A stretch of 64,000 nucleotides of DNA, from positions 17,241,501-17,305,500 of the forward strand of contig JARKIP010000021.1 in the NCBI GenBank assembly GCA_029990175.1, written 5' to 3'. The translations under genes were made by a program, and so were the position numbers. Each line of letters begins with the position of its first letter. The first letter of the stretch is position 1. The notes beneath the pieces are model-generated. The model searched no databases. It was given only the letters and a program-made list of their open reading frames with translations, and was not told where the DNA came from. The stretch comes from Petunia secreta (taxonomy: Eukaryota; Streptophyta; Magnoliopsida; Solanales; Solanaceae). Positions 58,498-64,000 of this stretch are shown here, in pieces.

Positions 58498-61400
58498 ACC
58501 CTCTAAAATTATGGGAATCGTCTAAAGACACACCGCCCATCTTACCCAATTATCCTCAAAAATTTGATTTGGCTGACAACCCCTCTAAAATCATGGAATC
58601 GTCCTGCACACCCTCTAAAATTATGGGAATAGTTTCCCACTCTAGCACGCAACCCTGCATGCTATCCCTTTCCTCCTCACCTATATCTTCCCCGACCCCA
58701 ACTATTATAGTTCCTAATTCTAGTAATGAGACTACCAACTTCAAGAAAGAAAGTAAGAATAGCTCCTCGTCCACAGTCTCAAAACATGAAACACAACAAC
58801 ATTGTTCCACCTCCAGTCCCCATGAATCCTCCTCTTATTTTCACAGTGCCTCCTACTCAAAATAAGATTCCACAATCGTGGATAGAATCCACTCTTTGGG
58901 GACAAGAAATAATGGTACCAATAACGATATTCGGGCTACAAGCTTTTGTGCTAATTCAGGATCCCTCGTACCTAGCACTAATTGTGAGCGAAGGCATGCA
59001 CATGACCATGCAAAATTATATGAACAGTACGTGGCCACACCTAATGAATATGCAACAGCCGGACTTCCCTCTAATCGACCTTCCATTCTTTCCTCCTCGT
59101 GTGGCACCACCTCAAGTTCCAATCTTCAATCCTTGGGACTTAGGTCAACATCAGAATTTTCAGGCTCCCATAATGGTAAATCAACAAATGATGAATCAAC
59201 AGGATGTATTCCCTCAACAACATCCCCCCATGCAGGTGAATGTCCCCCCTCCTCCAGCTCCCCCTCCTTCTCCAGAGCACCATCCCAATCCACCCGTACT
59301 AGAAGAAAACAGGATGGAGGAGCAAGATCAAATCGTCCTAAGAAGGAGGGAGAGTCACACAGAATTTCTAAACCTAAAAGAAATAACAATTCATCTTTTC
59401 AAAGAAAGGCTAGACAGGAAAGTGATATTTACGAGTCATCCATTGCTTTACAAATGTTCACTAGATGTGAGAGCTCCTGCGAACAAGATTGCCGGGAAAT
59501 ATGCTGTAATGTTAAATCCAACACTAAAAAATGATCCTGATTTGAATATGGCTTTGAATGAAAACCCTAACCCTAACATGAATAGACAACTAAATATAAT
59601 TGTTTGGAATGTTCGTGGGGCTAACAATCCTGATTTTCGTAGACATTTTGATGTTCTCCTAGAAATATATAGGCCAGTCTTAGTTGCTCTTCTTGAAACA
59701 AAGATGGAAGATCACCATGATCTTAGGGCTCGTTTTAATTTCACTACTTATGCTGAAGTACCAAGTGTTGGTCGCTCTGGAGGAATTGTGGTTCTTTGGA
59801 AAAATAATTTCATCACTGTTTCTGATGTTCACATTAATGGTAATGAAGTTCATGCTATGCTTAAGGTAAACCATCCTCCTTTCTCTATTCCATGGTTGTT
59901 TTCAACAGTGTATGCTAGTACTTCTTTCAATACTCGTAATTTTTTTTGGAATGCCTTAGCTACAATTTATGAAACATATAAAGGGCCTTGGTTAATTAGT
60001 GGTGACTTTAATCAAGCCTTAAATCAAAAGGAAAAATTTGGTGGTAGGCCTCTAAATGTCAAGAATGCAAACTGTTTTAGAAAGATGATTAACTATTGTA
60101 AATTAATAAACCTTGGGTTTAAAGGACCAAAGTACACTTGGTCGAATCATAGTAAAAATAGTAGTGGACTTATTATGGAACGTCTAGATAGATGTTTAGC
60201 AAATGATGATTGGATTACTCTATTTAGACATGCTTCTATTGTTCATTTACCTAAAACCTATTCGGACCACCATCCTATTCTTATTAGTTTGAATAATAAA
60301 TCTCTTTGTTCTTCTAATAAACCTTTTAGGATAGAATCCATGTGGATGTCTCACCCAGATTTTCCTAACATAATCCATAATGCTTGGGACAATAGGGATT
60401 TCCATGAAGCCTCTAAAAACTTTGAAGATGATGTAACTTCATGGAATAAAACAGTGTTTGGCAACATTTTCAAAACTAAGAAAAATTTATTAGCTAGGTT
60501 AAATGGTCTTCAATCGTCTGTCCATTATCCCACCAGTGTCTTCCTTCAAAACCTAGAAAAAAAACTCCTTCTTGATCTTAACATCCTTCTCAAGAACGAG
60601 GAAGAGTTTTGGCGTCTCAAATCTAGAATAAATTGGTTAAACAATGGAGATGCAAATACAAAATTTTTCCATGTTACTACTTTAAATAGAAGAAGGCATA
60701 ATTCCATTACCCATTTTCAAGATGTAAACGGTTCCATTATTATGAACCAAGTAGATATTAAGAATCATGTCTTAGACTATTTTAAGGATCTATTTGTAAC
60801 TAACCATGACAATAGCCCCTTAGCATCTAACAACCATAATAATAGTTGGTATAATCAAATTGACCTTACTAGCCTCGATAGACCACTATTAGATGAAGAA
60901 ATTACCAAGGCTATCTTCTCCTTTAAGCCTTTTAAAGCCCCTGGCCCGGATGGTCTTCATACTTTCTTTTTTCAAAATTATTGGCATATTGTTGGTAACT
61001 CGGTTAAAAGTTTTTGCCACCATGTTTTTGCCACTAGTACTATGCCTGAATTTTCGAATACTACTTATATTTGCCTCATTCCTAACTTTAAAAACGAGTG
61101 CACCTCAAGAATTTCCGGCCTATAGGTCTTTGCAATACAATTTATAAAATTATCACCAAAATTATTGCTAATCGAATTAGGCCCTTCCTTGACACCCTCA
61201 TTAGCCCATGCCAAGCTAGTTTCCTTAGAAATAGAAGAGCATCTGATAATGCTATCATTATACAAGAAATTATGCATAGGTTTGGTAAAATGAAGGGTGC
61301 TAAAGGAGAAATTCTTATTAAGATTGACTTAGAGAAAGCGTTTGATAGAATTGAGTGGTCTTTTATCCGCTCAATGTTACTCTTCTTTAAATTTCCTCCT

Positions 61401-63830
61401 AATATATCTAGATTAATTTTATCCTGTGTTTCCACCTCTACCATGTCTATTTTAGTTAATGGTTCGAAAACTCACTTTTTTAAACCCTCTAGAGGAATTA
61501 GATAAGGGGACCCTATGTCCCTTTATATTTTCATCCTATGCCTTGAGCTTTTATCTATTTACATTAACCATAAGGTCGAGTATTTTTTATGGAATCCTAT
61601 AAAGCTTTCTACAAAAGGTCCTTACCTCTCCCATCTCCTATTTGCTGATGACCTAACTTTTATGGCCAAAGCAAATGAGATATCCTCCTACACTATTAAG
61701 TCTACTTTAGATTTATTCTGTAAGTTTTCCGGAGAGAAAATTAATATCACTAAATCTAGAGTTATTTTCTCCAATAATACTGACTCCTCCCTTAAAGATC
61801 ATCTAAGCTCCATCTTAAATATTAAGATTGGGAAATATTTTGGTAAATACCTTGGTTTTTCTATTCTTAATTGTAAACCCAGAGCCAATGACTATCAATT
61901 TCTAATAGATAATTTCCAGTCAAAGCTTTCGAATTGGAAATCTAATTTCCTTAATACTGCAGGTAGGGTAACTCTTATTAAGTCAACCTTAAATACTCTC
62001 CCTAATCACATTATGCAGTATCATCTTGTTCCTTCTAAAATACTAAAGTTAATGGATAAAATCCAAAGAAACTTCCTTTGGGGTTCTACCAATGCCAAAA
62101 AAAAGCTCCATATGGTGTCTTGGGATAATGTCACAAAACCAAAGCAATTAGGGGGCCTTGCTATTACTAAAGCTAAAGCCAAAAACCTTGCAATTCTTTC
62201 AGGCTTGACCTGGAGATTTCTTACTCAACCAAACACTCTTTGGGTGATGACTATTAGTAATAAATATAGGGATAAATCAGCCTCTAAAACAAACTCCTTC
62301 ATTTGGAACAATATTAAGAAGGGTTGGAAAACTTGTGAGGAAAACTCTCATTGGATTATAGGTAATGGGAAATTTACTAATTTCTGGCACCACTCCTGGC
62401 TTCCTTGTAGAACTCCCATAAGACACCTCATTGAGGGCCCCCTCACCCTAGAAGAATTAAATATGAAGGTTGCTGATATTTGTCACACAAATTCTCTTGA
62501 CTTGACTAAGCTCTCCTTCCAGTTTCCTTCTAGCATTCTAGACTTGATCCTCCACTCTTCCCAGCTTGTAAATCAAGAATTGGACTACCCTATTTGGAAA
62601 CCTACCAGTAATGGCCTTTTTTCCCTAAAGTCAGCTTATCCCTTAGATAAAGGAACTCCTTTCACTGGTAAGGACTTTGCTTGGATTTGGAAAATTGACA
62701 CTCTAAACAAAATCAAGCACTTTCATTGGCTTTGTCTGCATAATCGACTTCCCTCTAGACATTACTTATTTAAATTGGTATGAATATAGATCCTATCTGT
62801 GTTATTTGTAAAAGTGAAGAAGAAATCCTATTTCACATTTTTGTGAAATGCCCTAATGCTAAGCGGTTTTGGCAATCATGCTCGATAGACCTTGATATTC
62901 AAGACTCATCTAACTGGTTAAATGACATTAAGAAGTCCTCTCACTGTCTAAACTCAAATTTTTTTAATTGGGATGAATTCCTAGCTTTTGCACTATGGAA
63001 TCTTTGGACTCTCCGGAACCATAACAATATTAACAATTTGAGTAACATATTATTAAATAGTCATGTTACCTCTATTTTATTAGAATATAAATTTCTCACT
63101 TCTAAAGAACCTAGGAAAGTATCCCACAAATCTATCAAGGTGTAGTGGCATCCTCCTAAGTTTAATACCATGAAACTCAACATCGATGGTGCTTATAAAC
63201 CCCAAAGTTTTAAAGCCAGCATTGGAGGGGTCTTTCGAGATAAGGATAGTAATTGGGTACTAGGCTTCCACAAAATTGTGAATGACCTTACCTCTATTCA
63301 TGTGGAGCTTCTTGCCCTACATCATGGTCTTACTCTAGCAATCGATCATAATTTTATAGATTTGGAAATAGAAATAGACTCAACAGAATTAATTTATCTT
63401 ATAGAAAATCCAAACTCTAACTTATCTTTTTTTCGAACTGTTTCGCAATGTAGGTCAATGATGGACCTCCTGCAGATGCCAACAATTAGGCATACTTTCA
63501 GACAAGGAAACAAGGTTGCGCACCAACTGGCGCAAGGAGCTCCTGATCAGTCCAAAATCTATTCCATCTATCACTACACAGTGCCACCAACTTTTGTTCA
63601 TAAAGCTTTGTTGGAAGATCGTGTGGGCACTCAATCTACTATTCAAATCTCGGAAAGCTCTTTCAGTTGTTTGTCTAAGTTAGGAAATATTAATTTATTA
63701 AATGCTTTGTCTATTTCGAATCATGGTTGTAATCAAGCGGTAAACTTGCTTAATAGCCGCTTAAACTCTTTATGTAACCCCCCGTCATTTTCTATCTATG
63801 TATTCTCGTGCTTTATCAAAAAAAAAAAAA
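58498..63830 (+). mobile_element. L1-type LINE reaching its poly(A) tail
   Basis: From the C-rich start near 58498 to the A-run at 63818-63830. It contains the Pro/Gln-rich region, endonuclease, reverse transcriptase, zf-RVT-like part and RNase H. A normal plant L1 ORF1 with a CCHC knuckle is not seen upstream, so the 5' end may be missing. Target duplications were not found with confidence. Confidence 0.8.
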
Positions 63831-63844
63831 GATGCAACTTATAA
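58726..63844 (+). pseudogene. LINE ORF2 polyprotein (EN-RT-RNase H), frameshifted
   Basis: Open from 58726 to 61125: Pro/Gln/Met-rich region (1-285), endonuclease (about 289-515: LNIIVWNVRG, GPWLISGDFNQ, SDHHPIL), then NGDANTKFFH and the RT start (FKAPGPDGLHTFFFQNYW). A frameshift near 61090 leads into LKNFRPIGLCNTIYKIITKI, KIDLEKAFDRIEW and PSRGIR. A TAA at 61503-61505 replaces the Gln expected before GDP. RT goes on with LLFADDLTFM (the FADD catalytic motif at 61641) and YLGFSI. After 62783 a shift opens ICVICKSEEEILFHIFVKCP (zf-RVT). A TAG at 63143-63145 precedes RNase H (MKLNIDGAYKP, HVELLALHHGL, EIDSTELIYL, GNKVAHQLA). Normal L1 order; four breaks make it inactive. Confidence 0.87.
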
Positions 63845-64000
63845 TTGAAAAGGCACCATTACATAATATTTGTGATGTTGTTTACTGAACAATCACAATT
63901 CAAAAAACAACAGTTACATTACACATATATAACTGCCCCAAAAACTCAGATATTGTTTACCAAAAACTCAGATATTGAACAAAACAGACAAATATGCTAT
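63831..64000. other. 3' flank of the LINE
   Basis: A/T-rich; contains ccaaaaactcagatattg twice (about 63937 and 63959). This flank is not found in Q1 or Q2. It should be the DNA that lay right of the LINE insertion site, possibly the far end of the MULE. Confidence 0.4.

Larger units (their letters stand above)
53464..60657. repeat. Segment Q, copy 3, diverging inside the LINE
   Basis: Matches Q1 and Q2 from the middle of B3-1 to the GDAN codons of the LINE (60657), then continues into the rest of the LINE, which Q1 and Q2 lack. This copy therefore shows the state before the 3' LINE loss. Confidence 0.9.

Noticed and set aside
63831..64000. LINE target-site duplication after the poly(A)
   Set aside because: Only an imperfect match (cttataattgaaaagg versus ctaataattaaaaatg near 58394) was found; too weak to claim.

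Overview
The window is plant nuclear DNA, about two-thirds A+T, made almost entirely of transposable elements. Plant-type CACTA and L1-LINE proteins, a MULE transposase, a Ty3/gypsy fragment, Stowaway and hAT-like MITEs and GT-AG introns show this. The repeat families look like those of a large-genome eudicot, possibly Solanaceae (weak guess). I see no convincing host housekeeping gene, rRNA, tRNA or CRISPR array.

Layout: the window is a recent segmental duplication array with order P1-Q1-Q2-R-P2-Q3. P is 1-8518 and again 44993-53463. Q is 8519-24661, again 24662-40808, and (first ~7.2 kb only) 53464-60657. R, 40809-44992, completes a CACTA element. Copies are near identical by eye. The Q1/Q2 joint at 24662-24663 fuses the inside of a CACTA transposase gene to the inside of a B3-like gene with 2 bp of microhomology. 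Q1 and Q2 carry a LINE that has lost its 3' half; Q3 carries the same LINE through to its poly(A) tail.

P and the first part of Q look like one compound Mutator-like element (MULE). A MuDR-type transposase gene on + (4918-7661) faces four small genes on - (8181-12701): two B3-like DNA-binding proteins and two coiled-coil proteins, arranged B3-1, CC1, CC2, B3-2 as two paralogous pairs. The upstream region of all five genes carries copies of one palindromic motif family (CCAGCATTAAATGCTGG / CCCAGTATTTTATACTGGG), in all about 21 sites per unit. The four small genes also have a TATA box 65-110 bp before the ATG. I infer that the element encodes its own DNA-binding factor(s) acting on the palindromes, by analogy with VANC anti-silencing proteins of Arabidopsis VANDAL MULEs. 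This is the most interesting system in the window. In these copies nearly every gene is broken by a stop or frameshift; only CC2 in Q2 and Q3 is intact.

The second half of Q holds MITE-type insertions nested in each other (one pair with clear 9-bp target duplications and a Stowaway with TA duplication), then a minus-strand Ty3/gypsy gag-protease-RT fragment, into which a CACTA (En/Spm) element inserted at 21220 / 37366. The R copy keeps the CACTA transposase (Transpos_assoc, Transposase_21, DUF4218, DUF4216) and the second TNPA-like gene; Q1 keeps only the second gene and the tail of the first.
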